A stretch of DNA of 64,000 nt from the NCBI RefSeq assembly GCF_040750395.1, contig NZ_JBFLVD010000026.1:7430-71429 (forward strand). The letters run 5' to 3'. Shown here in pieces: positions 9,737 through 18,180 of the stretch (positions within the stretch are counted from its first letter, which is position 1; every line of letters begins with the position of its first letter). The position numbers and the translations under genes are program-made. The notes below the pieces were generated by a model. That model was not told the DNA's origin and ran no database searches. It saw nothing but the letters and a program-made list of their open reading frames with translations. Source of the stretch: Scandinavium sp002470465. Its GTDB lineage: Bacteria > Pseudomonadota > Gammaproteobacteria > Enterobacterales > Enterobacteriaceae.

Positions 9737-11094
9737 TGACCAACAGCTATCTGGAGTATTTCCTGACGCTGCTCGGCTGGCTGATTAACAACGGCCTGTG
9801 GGAGCTGCTGGTCAGTACGGGGCTGTTTGTGCTGCCGCTGCTGTTCAAAGTAGCGGCCATCTGGCTGAAGGTCCGGGAGGAAGGTGAGGATGAGGGCAAC
9901 AAAGGGATGCTGTCCCTGCCGCGCATCGAGAACCTGCTCTACGGCGCGTTTTTCGTGATGCTTGCCTGTTGCCTGCCGCTGATGAATGTCAGCCTGGATA
10001 CCCTCAAATATGACAGCAGTCGGGCGGCAACCTGCGGTACCTGGACGCCCAAAAAGCCGGATGAAACCGGGTACGCCAATATCATGTCGAGCATGAACGG
10101 CCAAACGGCGAAGGTACCGGTGTGGTGGTTGGTAGTGCATAAGCTGTCGAAGGGGATCTCGTCGGCGGCCGTGGCCACCATTCCGTGCAGGCCTGATCTG
10201 CGGCAGGTCCGTTTTGAAGTCCAGCACAGTCGGGTCAACAACCCGGCGCTGGCGAAGGAGCTGCAGGACTTCACCAACGACTGCTACGCGCTGGCATTGT
10301 ATACCTGGCAGAACCGCGACCAGGGCCAGACGACGGACAAAGCCACCCTGCGTGACATCGAGTGGCTGGGGTCGAAGACCTTCCTGAATGGTGGGCACTA
10401 TAACAACCTACAGTCCAAAACGCCGCGTACCAGTTTCCCCTGGAATGAGGGGCGGGACAGCGGCCGGCCAAACACCGGACGAGGGGGATATCCAACCTGC
10501 AGCGAGTGGTGGTCAGCCGGCGAGACGGGACTGGAGGCTCGCGTGGTGAAACAGGTCGATCCGAGCGTCATGCTGCGGATGTCTGCCGCGCTGAAGATGA
10601 TGGGGCAACCGGATGCAGATTATAAGGAAGCCGTGGTACGTCGCCTAGTCAGCCCGGATAACCTGACGGTCTCTCAGGGTGGACGCGCTTATGCCGGTTA
10701 CGGCGGCAATGCTGACTTTACCTTGGACAACTCGGTTAACCGTATTGCCTCGATGGGCGGAACAGCGCTGGGGAGCCTGGCGGCGTATCCGGCATTTGAT
10801 GCGATGCGCCAGGCGCTGCCGATGGTACAGGCAGTGCTGTTGATGGCGGTGTATATCATGGTGCCGCTCATCCTGGCTTTTGCGGCCTACGAGTATAAGA
10901 CGGTGATCACCGTGACGTTTGTGGTGTTTGCGCTGAACTTCCTGACGTTCTGGTGGGAACTGGCGCGCTGGCTGGACAGCTGGTTACTGGAGGCATTGTA
11001 CAGTTCGGACTCGCAAAGCAGTGTTTACAACAGCTGTGGGAAAATAGTGCGCTTCCAAAAGATCTCTATGAACATTTCTATCTGCAACCACTGA
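9733..11094 (+). pseudogene. TraG N-terminal-like mating protein, 3'-truncated
   Basis: A polytopic inner-membrane protein with similarity to the N-terminal part of TraG, involved in mating-pair stabilisation. It has hydrophobic segments at about residues 15-40 and 70-90 and two more near residues 370-420, with a large periplasmic loop between. Family-like sequence continues to LLEALYSSD at about 11,010. The last 25 or so codons then read as unrelated sequence (ending MNISICNH) that overlaps the TraI-like frame. Family members continue with further membrane segments, so the 3' end was probably lost in a deletion. Confidence 0.7.
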
Positions 11095-12575
11095 AGCAGC
11101 TCGTTACGCTGATGCAGGTGCTGCCGGCCACATCCCAGGGGGAGTATGCCAGGGAAGGAGGGCTGGTCGATGTTACCCTGCAGACGGCGACGTATGCGGT
11201 CAGACTGGCTAAGGGACACATGTTGCCCCCAGGGGCTGCGCCCGAAGAACAATCAGCCCAGAATGTGCAGTGGAATGTCGTGATGTTTTTTGCAGCGCTA
11301 TGGTACTACCTGCCGCTGTTGAGTCAACTGCAGGGCGAGTTCGAGAGTGGTCGCGCCTGGTTACCAGGCCTGACGGTGCCGGATGAACCTTACCGTTTTC
11401 GCTTCAGGACGACCCCGTTAGCTCCGACCCTGGCAACAAGTCAGAGTGCAATGATTGCGTCGCGGCTGCTGCCTGCAGAACTTATCAAATGGCTATCAAC
11501 ACTGCCGGCAGTTATACATTCGTTGATGATGATAGCTGGCAGGCACCCCAGCACATTACCTGTAATAGACGACATTATCCTGGAGGCGGCCAAACTGGCG
11601 CGCGGCGATAGTCTGGCCGTATCACTTTTGCCGACATCCAGCCCCGACATATTGGCAATAGCCTTACCGTCAGTGGCAGCGACGTCAGAAAATATCACCT
11701 CTTCAGTACCCGAGATTAATTTGCAAAGCGCATTCACCAGCCCACTCGCTCCGGAGCAACTGTCGACAGTGTCATTAGATCAGCCCAACGGAAATGCACT
11801 GTCAGCAACGGAAGTGTTACTAAGCTCGGCTCTGGATGCGCCGGTAAACGATAACCCTTTGGCTGAGATGGTCCTGACGGCAGAAACGGTGACTGATGTG
11901 GAAGAAGATATGCTGACTCTGTTGTCTTTAATGACCGTTGGGGTGTCTGCTCCGGTGACCCAGCCAGAACCGGGGTTCGGAGACGCCCCTCACAAAGATG
12001 AAGGCTCTGTGACTGCCGATAACTCTGCGCTTACTGCTGAAGTGGCTCAGGTAGTTGAAGCAGCAGAACTAAACCAGGAGTCAGACGCCATTGATGAAAT
12101 CGCTCCCGAAGCAACATTTTCAACACTCGAATTTTATGTCCCTCAAACTACAGATCTCGCTTCTTCGCAATCGCAGAACCCGAGGATTGAAGACGGTGAG
12201 GATATAACTCGCGGCGAAGCCTTCTGGCGTTGGTTAGCCGATGGACTCAATTCTAATCAGATCCTTATCAATACTATAGAGGCGAGGGTTCATCTTGTTT
12301 CTGGTTTTGTTTTTATCACTGTGCCTGGGGTTTTTTATTTGTATTTGAAGCAGATGGGATTGGATGGTTCTAAACGAGAGGCTCTCCAGGAAGATTTTGA
12401 ACGCCTGGATATACATCGACGGATAAAGGGTAAACGATTTTATTTTGCTCATCTGTATGAAACATCAGAACGTACAGGGGCATTTAAACGAACCAAAGGT
12501 TACCTCGTTAAAGCAAATTTGTTGTATTGGGGGAAAAAACTACCTGACGACAGTCCGGTGCTGGTGATCCCTTAA
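11013..12575 (+). pseudogene. TraI-like (TraI_2/MOBH) protein, 5'-truncated
   Basis: The protein resembles the TraI_2-domain proteins that sit next to the integrase in SPI-7/PAPI-type ICEs. The N-terminal part has LYEHFYLQPLKQL, GGLVDVTLQTATYAVRLAKG and LPPGAAPEEQSAQN. A low-complexity acidic middle lies around 11,700-12,200. The C-terminal 110 residues look like the TraI_2_C domain. The His and HD residues expected in MOBH relaxases (H-HH and LLHD) are replaced here (QGEYAREGG and ALWYYLP). The similarity begins abruptly at about 11,016, inside the tail of the TraG-like gene. The open frame extends to GTG 10,953, but those codons are TraG DNA read in another frame. Confidence 0.65.
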
Positions 12576-12642
12576 CAGGGATTAATCGTGTCTTGTGGCC
12601 ATATTATGTTCGTAGGGCTTTTATTTAATCTAGAGAGATATT

Positions 12643-13656
12643 ATGCATACACCACGTGTAATGGATTGGGAAACTTTGCTCGAAGAGTATTTTTTCTCAA
12701 AGGCGTTACGTCCAGAAACTGAAAAGAGTTATCGCCGTGTAGTCGCCGTTTTCAGGAAATTTATTGGATATGACATGTTACCGGATGAAGTTACGAACCG
12801 AGAGCTGATTTTGTGGCGTAGAGATATGCTGGGAAGGGGGATTACCACGAGTACCTGGAATAATAAGGTTCGCCATTTGCGTGCGATTTACAATCAGGGA
12901 ATAAAGAAAAAATGGTTAAATATAGAGGAGAATCCCTTAAACGAAACGCAAGTACCTCCGGGTAGTAAGCGTAAAAAAATACTGAACCGTGATCAGTTGG
13001 TCAGGATTAACCTGGTTTTAGAGCAATTTGAAGAGCGTGAAACACGTCAAGTGGGCAAAAATCGCTCTTGTGCACTCTTACCTGTTTGGTACTGGCGGAC
13101 GGTGATCGATGTTTTGCGCTCGACGGGGATGAGACAAAACCAGTTATTGCATATACGTCTGATGGATGTTGATCTTGAGGCAAACTCGATGTTGCTGTGT
13201 AAAGAAGGGAGTAAAACACATCGCGAGTGGTTAGTTCCTGTCGTCACTTTTGTCCGGGAACGCATGCAAATACTCGTTGAGCGCGCGATAGAACAGGGAG
13301 CCGAACCGGCTGATTACCTGTTCGATGTGGCGCGATTTGTAACCCCGTCAGGTGAAGTTGGCTCAGAGCCGGCAATACAACCTGTTCGCTCGTTCTTCAA
13401 CAGACTAACAAAAGAGTGTGGTTTTAAGGTAAGTCCACATCGTTTCAGGCATACCCTGGCGACTGAAATGATGAAGTCACCCGATCGTAATTTGGCAATA
13501 GTTAAAGGTTTGCTGGGACACCGGAGTGTCAGTACAACGATGGAGTATGTAGAGCTGGATTTGAAGATTACAGGGCAAACACTTGAGAATGAATTGTCAC
13601 TGTATATGGATGTCGCGCCCAACGGTGAGGAAGGGCGCAGACATGCCTTGACATAA
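12643..13656 (+). CDS. int: ICE tyrosine recombinase (integrase)
   Basis: A 337-aa XerD/phage-type tyrosine recombinase that should integrate and excise the element at tRNA-Phe. The N-terminal 95 residues look like a SAM-like core-binding domain. The catalytic set is complete: Arg164 (STGMRQ), Lys191 in the beta-hairpin, His266-x-x-Arg269 (HRFR), His293 (LLGH) and nucleophile Tyr302 (TTMEY). GAGAG precedes the ATG. It reads toward the tRNA gene, opposite to the tRNA's own direction. Its GC content is lower than that of the transfer genes. It is the only ICE gene near the end that looks fully intact. Confidence 0.88.
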   Translation: MHTPRVMDWETLLEEYFFSKALRPETEKSYRRVVAVFRKFIGYDMLPDEVTNRELILWRRDMLGRGITTSTWNNKVRHLRAIYNQGIKKKWLNIEENPLNETQVPPGSKRKKILNRDQLVRINLVLEQFEERETRQVGKNRSCALLPVWYWRTVIDVLRSTGMRQNQLLHIRLMDVDLEANSMLLCKEGSKTHREWLVPVVTFVRERMQILVERAIEQGAEPADYLFDVARFVTPSGEVGSEPAIQPVRSFFNRLTKECGFKVSPHRFRHTLATEMMKSPDRNLAIVKGLLGHRSVSTTMEYVELDLKITGQTLENELSLYMDVAPNGEEGRRHALT

Positions 13657-13697
13657 CTTTAACAAGCTGTAAAAATCACCAGTGATCGAGAAAAGGA

Positions 13698-13727
13698 TGC
13701 CTGTGCAGCAACACAGGCACCCTTTTT
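13698..13727 (+). terminator. Terminator after the integrase
   Basis: TGCCTGTG and CACAGGCA form a perfect eight-pair stem with a six-base loop, followed by CCCTTTTT. It lies about 40 bases past the integrase stop. Confidence 0.8.
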
Positions 13728-13853
13728 AAGAGGAACCTAATGATTAACATCGAGTGTGCAAATTCGAAAAACACTGCGACATCGACCTGCCAGTTCCTTT
13801 GTTCCGCCCGTTAAAGGGTATACCTCTAACCAGCGTGCTTTGATGCAGAATGT

Positions 13854-13880
13854 TGGTGCCCGGACTCGGAATCGAACCAA
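13854..13880. other. Likely attachment site at the tRNA-Phe 3' end
   Basis: The 3' part of tRNA-Phe, through the encoded CCA, is the usual crossover region for integrases of this type. The tRNA is intact here, so the element carried or restored the 3' end. The matching repeat would be at the far end of the element, outside the window, so the exact limits are inferred. Confidence 0.5.
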
Positions 13881-13929
13881 GGACACGGGGATTTTCAATC
13901 CCCTGCTCTACCGACTGAGCTATCCGGGC
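13854..13929 (-). tRNA. pheV: tRNA-Phe (GAA)
   Basis: A 76-base cloverleaf on the minus strand with acceptor GCCCGGA/UCCGGGC, D-arm AGCUCAGUCGGUAGAGC, anticodon stem GGGGA/UCCCC enclosing a GAA anticodon, and T-arm GGUUCGAUUCC. CCA is encoded. The position next to speC corresponds to E. coli pheV. An ICE occupies the DNA beyond its 3' end. Confidence 0.95.
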
Positions 13930-13939
13930 AACGGGGCGC

Positions 13940-13968
13940 ATTAAACTAGATTCGACACGCGTCGTCAA
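13940..13968 (-). promoter_or_regulatory. tRNA-Phe promoter
   Basis: On the minus strand TTGACG and TTTAAT are separated by 17 bases. A GC-rich GCGCCCCG discriminator follows, as is usual for stringently controlled stable-RNA promoters. It lies just upstream of the tRNA 5' end. Confidence 0.75.
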
Positions 13969-14465
13969 CGAAATTTGTTTGTTTCGCGACGGACTGCGCA
14001 AACTCTCGCCATTTTTACAATAATGCTCAATGTCAGCGTCTATACCGGTATCGATTTATATGCGTGCTAACTGAATTTATAACGGTTTTCATCACGATTT
14101 TCCTGCCTTATCCGATGCAGTCATGCATATCGATATCATCTTGCACCCTCTTATAAAAGGTGCAATCATTGCGCGAATTTTCTCCTCTCTCCTTCGGGGC
14201 GCCAGTATGTTTATCGTCAAACATCGTTGCCAGACTCACTTCGCGCTGCCGCGAGGGCGTTCCCTTATCCTCGCAGAATCTTCTATGCTCACCATGCGGT
14301 GAGGCCAACGCACGCTCACTGCAGGGCAGCAGTAAAATCAGAGACCGTCTGCTTTTACTGATGTCTGGCGGTCGGAGCTGGTTACCAGTCAGACCCGGAC
14401 AGTTTGTGGGCGCGATAGCTGTCGCGTCCGGGCCTTTTACTCTCCCGATTTGGGTAGTCGCGCTT
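13969..14465 (+). promoter_or_regulatory. speC upstream region and long leader
   Basis: Nearly 500 bases separate the tRNA promoter from speC; yqgA, found here in E. coli, is absent. The frame of speC is open for 102 codons upstream of its true start, but that part has no family similarity. A 31-codon open frame (ATG 14207 to TGA 14302, start MFIVKHRCQT) could be a leader peptide. A hairpin with CCCGGAC at 14394-14400 and GTCCGGG at 14426-14432, enclosing a second GCGA/TCGC stem, is followed by CCTTTTA about 30 bases before the speC ATG. This looks like a possible attenuator. Confidence 0.4.
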
Positions 14466-16601
14466 ATGAAATCATTGCACATTGCCGCAAGCCACGAGCT
14501 TGTCTCACGTCTTTCCACTCACCGTCGCGTGGTGGCGCTGGACAGCACCGACTTCACCGACGTGGCGGCAGTCGTCATCACTGCTGCGGACAGCCGCAGC
14601 GGCATTCTTACTTTGCTAAAGCGCACCGGTTTTAACCTGCCGGTGTACCTGTTCTCTGAGGAACCGTGCGATGTACCTGAGGGCGTGAATGCCGTTATCG
14701 GCGGTAGCATGCAGCAGTGGCTGGAGCTGGAGGCTGCTGCCGCGCGCTATGAAGAAACGCTGCTGCCGCCGTTTTTCGATACCCTGACGCAGTACGTTGA
14801 GATGGGTAACAGCTCCTTTGCCTGTCCGGGCCATCAGCACGGCGAGTTCTTTAAGAAGCATCCGGCCGGTCGTCAATTTTATGATTTCTTCGGCGAAAAC
14901 ATCTTCCGGGCTGATATGTGCAACGCCGACGTGAAGCTCGGCGATCTGTTAATCCATGAAGGTGCCGCTAAGCGGGCGCAGAAGTTTGCGGCGAAAGTGT
15001 TTAACGCCGACAAAACCTGGTTTGTGCTGAACGGCACGTCGGCGGCAAATAAGGTCGTGACGAATGCGCTGCTGACCCGTGGCGATCTGGTGCTGTTTGA
15101 CCGCAACAACCATAAATCCAACCATCACGGGGCGCTGATCCAGGCGGGTGCTACGCCGGTGTATCTGGAAGCGGCCCGCAATCCGTTTGGCTTTATCGGC
15201 GGGATTGATGAGCACTGTTTTGATGATGGCTACCTGCGCGACCTGATTCGGGAAGTGGCACCGGAAAAGGCGGCAGAACCACGCCCGTTCCGCCTGGCGG
15301 TGATTCAGCTGGGAACCTATGACGGCACGATTTACAACGCCCGCCAGGTCGTCGACAAAATCGGCCACCTGTGTGATTACATCCTGTTTGATTCGGCGTG
15401 GGTAGGCTATGAGCAGTTTATCCCGATGATGGCGGACTGCTCGCCGCTGCTGCTGGACCTCAATGAAAACGATCCGGGCATTTTTGTGACCCAGTCCGTA
15501 CACAAGCAGCAGGCCGGTTTTTCCCAGACTTCGCAGATCCATAAGAAAGATAACCACATCCGCGGCCAGGCGCGGTTCTGCCCTTATAAGCGGCTGAATA
15601 ACGCCTATATGCTGCATGCGTCAACCAGCCCGTTTTATCCGCTGTTTGCCGCTCTGGATGTGAACGCGAAGATCCACGAAGGGGAAAGCGGGCGTCGTCT
15701 GTGGGCGGAGTGCGTCACGCTGGGTATTGAAGCGCGCAAAGCCATTATCGCCAACTGCAAGATGATCAAACCGTTCGTTCCACCGACGGTGGCTGGCCGT
15801 CCGTGGCAGGATCACGCCACCGAAACCATTGCCAAAGAACGGCGGTTCTTCAGCTTCGGCCCGGGCGACCGCTGGCACGGATTTGAGGGCTACGCGCAGG
15901 ATCAATATTTCGTCGATCCGTGCAAGCTGCTGCTGACCACGCCGGGCATCGATGCGGACAGCGGCGAGTACACAGAGTTTGGCATTCCGGCCACCATCCT
16001 TGCGCATTACCTGCGTGAAAACGGTATAGTGCCGGAGAAGTGCGATCTCAACTCCATCCTCTTCCTGCTGACGCCAGCCGAAAGTACGGAGAAGCTGGCC
16101 CAGCTGGTGGCGATGCTCGGCCAGTTCGAACAGCATATCGAAGACGATACGCCGCTTGCCGACGTGCTGCCGACCGTCTACAACAAATATCCTGTGCGCT
16201 ATCGCGATTACACTATTCGTCAGCTATGCCAGGAGATGCATGACCTCTACGTGAGCTTCGATGTGAAGGATCTGCAAAAGGCGATGTTCCGCAAGGCGAG
16301 CTTCCCGGCTGTCGTGATGAACCCGCAGGATGCCAATATCGAGTTTATACGCGGCAACGTGGAGCTGGTGCGCCTGAGCGAGGCGGAAGGGCGGATTGCT
16401 GCCGAAGGCGCGCTGCCTTACCCGCCGGGCGTGCTGTGCGTGGTGCCGGGTGAAATCTGGGGAGGTGCGGTGCTACGCTATTTCCTCGCGCTGGAAGAGG
16501 GCGTCAACCTGCTGCCGGGCTTCTCGCCGGAGCTGCAGGGCGTTTACAGCGAGAAAGATGCCGACGGAATCAAGCGGCTTTATGGCTACGTTTTGAAGTA
16601 A
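14466..16601 (+). CDS. speC: Ornithine decarboxylase, biosynthetic
   Basis: A PLP-dependent fold-type I decarboxylase that converts ornithine to putrescine in the cytosol. With ATG 14466 the protein is 711 aa, the length of E. coli SpeC, and begins MKSLHIAASHELVSRL. An N-terminal wing domain precedes the PLP core, with TSAANK, the Asp in FDSAWVGYE and the Schiff-base Lys in TQSVHKQQAG. The C-terminal Orn/Lys/Arg decarboxylase domain is complete. Starting further upstream would add 102 unrelated residues. It works with speA and speB, also in this window, as the two routes to putrescine. Confidence 0.97.
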   Translation: MKSLHIAASHELVSRLSTHRRVVALDSTDFTDVAAVVITAADSRSGILTLLKRTGFNLPVYLFSEEPCDVPEGVNAVIGGSMQQWLELEAAAARYEETLLPPFFDTLTQYVEMGNSSFACPGHQHGEFFKKHPAGRQFYDFFGENIFRADMCNADVKLGDLLIHEGAAKRAQKFAAKVFNADKTWFVLNGTSAANKVVTNALLTRGDLVLFDRNNHKSNHHGALIQAGATPVYLEAARNPFGFIGGIDEHCFDDGYLRDLIREVAPEKAAEPRPFRLAVIQLGTYDGTIYNARQVVDKIGHLCDYILFDSAWVGYEQFIPMMADCSPLLLDLNENDPGIFVTQSVHKQQAGFSQTSQIHKKDNHIRGQARFCPYKRLNNAYMLHASTSPFYPLFAALDVNAKIHEGESGRRLWAECVTLGIEARKAIIANCKMIKPFVPPTVAGRPWQDHATETIAKERRFFSFGPGDRWHGFEGYAQDQYFVDPCKLLLTTPGIDADSGEYTEFGIPATILAHYLRENGIVPEKCDLNSILFLLTPAESTEKLAQLVAMLGQFEQHIEDDTPLADVLPTVYNKYPVRYRDYTIRQLCQEMHDLYVSFDVKDLQKAMFRKASFPAVVMNPQDANIEFIRGNVELVRLSEAEGRIAAEGALPYPPGVLCVVPGEIWGGAVLRYFLALEEGVNLLPGFSPELQGVYSEKDADGIKRLYGYVLK

Positions 16602-16683
16602 TGCCTGATGGCGGCGCTGCGCGTCTTATCAGGCCTGTGATGGGGATTTTGTAGGCCCGGCAAGCGGAGCGCCGCCGGGCAAG
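16601..16683. repeat. REP/BIME-type palindromic element
   Basis: Two REP-like palindromes in the speC-nupG convergent gap: GCCTGATGGCGGCGCTGCGC with its partner TTATCAGGCCTG, and GCCCGGCAAGCGGAGCGCCG followed by CCGGGC. Related copies occur near 33,061, 54,295, 57,411 and 57,494. It probably also helps end or stabilise the converging transcripts. Confidence 0.75.
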
Positions 16684-16692
16684 TCAGAGGGA

Positions 16693-17955
16693 TTAGTGTG
16701 CGATGGACTGCGACTGCGTACCGGCAGGAACGCGAACGTGCTTATATTTGAACAGCGCCACGAACGCGAAGGCCAGCACCAGTGAGTAAGCCGCGAAAAT
16801 CAGCCACACGCTCTTCCAGTCGGTAATGCCGCTGGTGGTGTACATCTCCACTACTTTTCCGCTGACAATCCCGCCGAGAATGCAGCCGAAGCCGTTGGTC
16901 ATCATCAGGAACATGCCCTGGGCGCTGGCGCGGATTTCCGGGTTCACTTCTTTCTCCACAAACACCGAACCGGAGATGTTGAAGAAGTCGAAGGCGCAGC
17001 CGTAGACAATCATCGACAGCACCAGCAGCACGGTGCCGAACGGCGTCGGGTCACCATAGGCAAACAGCCCGAAGCGCAGCATCCACGCGAAGATACTGAT
17101 AAGCATCACGTTCTTAATACCGTAGCGGCTCAGGAAGAACGGAATCGTCAGGATAAACAGGGTTTCGGAAATCTGCGAAATCGACATCATTACCGAGGCG
17201 TGCTGCACGATAAAGCTGCTGGCAAACAGCGGATCTTTATCGAAGCTGTGCAGGAAGGTGTTGCCGAACATGTTGGTGATTTGCAGCTCTGCGCCCAGCA
17301 TCATGGAGAAGATAAAGAAAATCGCCATGCGCTTGTTTTTGAACAGCGCGAAGGCATCGAGGCCCAGCATGCTGCTCCAGCTCTGGTTTTTCTGCTGATT
17401 GGAGACCGGAATGTGCGGCAGCGTCAGGGTGAACAGCGCCAGCAGCAGCGAGAGCGCCGCGCCGATATAGAGCTGCATATGGCTCAGTTCAAAACCGGAG
17501 AAGCTCACCGCCCACATGGCGATGATGAAACCAATGGTGCCCCAGATGCGGATCGGCGGGAAGTCCGTGACGATGTCCATGCCTGCGGATTTCAGGCGAT
17601 AGTAGGAGATAGTGTTCACCAGCCCAAGCGTTGGCATATAGGCCAGCGAGTTCAGGAGGATCACCACAAACATCGCCCCCGGCGTGGTCACGCCCGCGGC
17701 CATAAACAGCGTACCTGCGCCGACCAGGTGGCAGAATGCGTATACCCATTTGGCGCTGATCCATTTGTCCGCCACAATCCCCAGCAGCGTTGGCATCAGC
17801 ACGGCGGCGATCCCCAGCGAACTGTAAACGGCACCGATAGCTGCGCCGTCGAATTTGAGCGTGACGAACATATAGGAGCCGAGGGTGGTCAGCCAGCTCC
17901 CCCAGAGGCAGAACTGCAGGAACGACAGTGTTTTAAGCTGCAGCTTAAGGTTCAT
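16693..17955 (-). CDS. nupG: Nucleoside:H+ symporter
   Basis: An inner-membrane MFS permease of the NHS family that imports purine and pyrimidine nucleosides with protons. It is 420 aa with about 12 hydrophobic segments. It starts MNLKLQLKTLSFLQFCLWGSW and carries family segments such as FPPIRIWGTIGF and YGCAFDFFNISGSVF. The start at 17955 is chosen because GAGGAAAA lies eight bases upstream and it matches E. coli NupG; the open frame extends 23 codons further upstream without similarity. It converges on speC across a REP element. Confidence 0.95.
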   Translation of the reverse strand: MNLKLQLKTLSFLQFCLWGSWLTTLGSYMFVTLKFDGAAIGAVYSSLGIAAVLMPTLLGIVADKWISAKWVYAFCHLVGAGTLFMAAGVTTPGAMFVVILLNSLAYMPTLGLVNTISYYRLKSAGMDIVTDFPPIRIWGTIGFIIAMWAVSFSGFELSHMQLYIGAALSLLLALFTLTLPHIPVSNQQKNQSWSSMLGLDAFALFKNKRMAIFFIFSMMLGAELQITNMFGNTFLHSFDKDPLFASSFIVQHASVMMSISQISETLFILTIPFFLSRYGIKNVMLISIFAWMLRFGLFAYGDPTPFGTVLLVLSMIVYGCAFDFFNISGSVFVEKEVNPEIRASAQGMFLMMTNGFGCILGGIVSGKVVEMYTTSGITDWKSVWLIFAAYSLVLAFAFVALFKYKHVRVPAGTQSQSIAH

Positions 17956-18152
17956 GTTATTTTCCTCACAAAGTGATGCGGGCTGTGTTGCTGTGGAAAC
18001 ATTTACGGGGTCAATTTGATGCAATTCTATCGTTCAGGCGTCATACGTTTTGTTACCTCCCGCAAATAAATGCAATCTTTTCTTTTTTGCAGAGCAAAAA
18101 GGTGACGCGGTTAACGCTTTGGGGCGATCAGAAGGCGGGAAATACGCAGGAA

Positions 18153-18170
18153 GGCCCGGAAAACCGGGCC
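18153..18170 (-). terminator. Probable terminator after mltC
   Basis: GGCCCGG, TTTT and CCGGGCC (minus strand) form a perfect seven-pair hairpin about 10 bases after the mltC stop. The following T run is poor (TTCCT), so termination may be partial. Confidence 0.45.
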
Positions 18171-18180
18171 TGAGAAGGAA

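Larger units (their letters stand above)
1..13856. mobile_element. Partial integrative and conjugative element at tRNA-Phe
   Basis: Everything left of the tRNA-Phe gene reads as one end of an ICE. It has a TraC/VirB4-like ATPase, PFL_4709, 4710 and 4711-type proteins, a TraG N-terminal-like protein, a TraI-like protein and a tyrosine recombinase, in an order typical of the SPI-7/PAPI-1/ICEclc-type transfer module. The element continues beyond the left window edge, so its other att site is not visible. Three lesions (near 53-60, at 6651 and near 11,010) suggest it can no longer transfer by itself. The boundary at the tRNA 3' end is inferred from gene content and the adjacent integrase. Confidence 0.85.

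Noticed and set aside
4..13672. TTTAACAAGCTGT occurs at position 4 and again at about 13,660, just after the integrase, suggesting att repeats
   Set aside because: The first copy is coding sequence of the ATPase gene, and a 13-base match is expected by chance in a window of this size. The tRNA 3' end is the more likely att site.
14160..14465. Upstream extension of the speC frame by 102 codons
   Set aside because: The extension has no similarity to decarboxylases; the 711-aa form from 14466 matches SpeC exactly in length and N-terminus.
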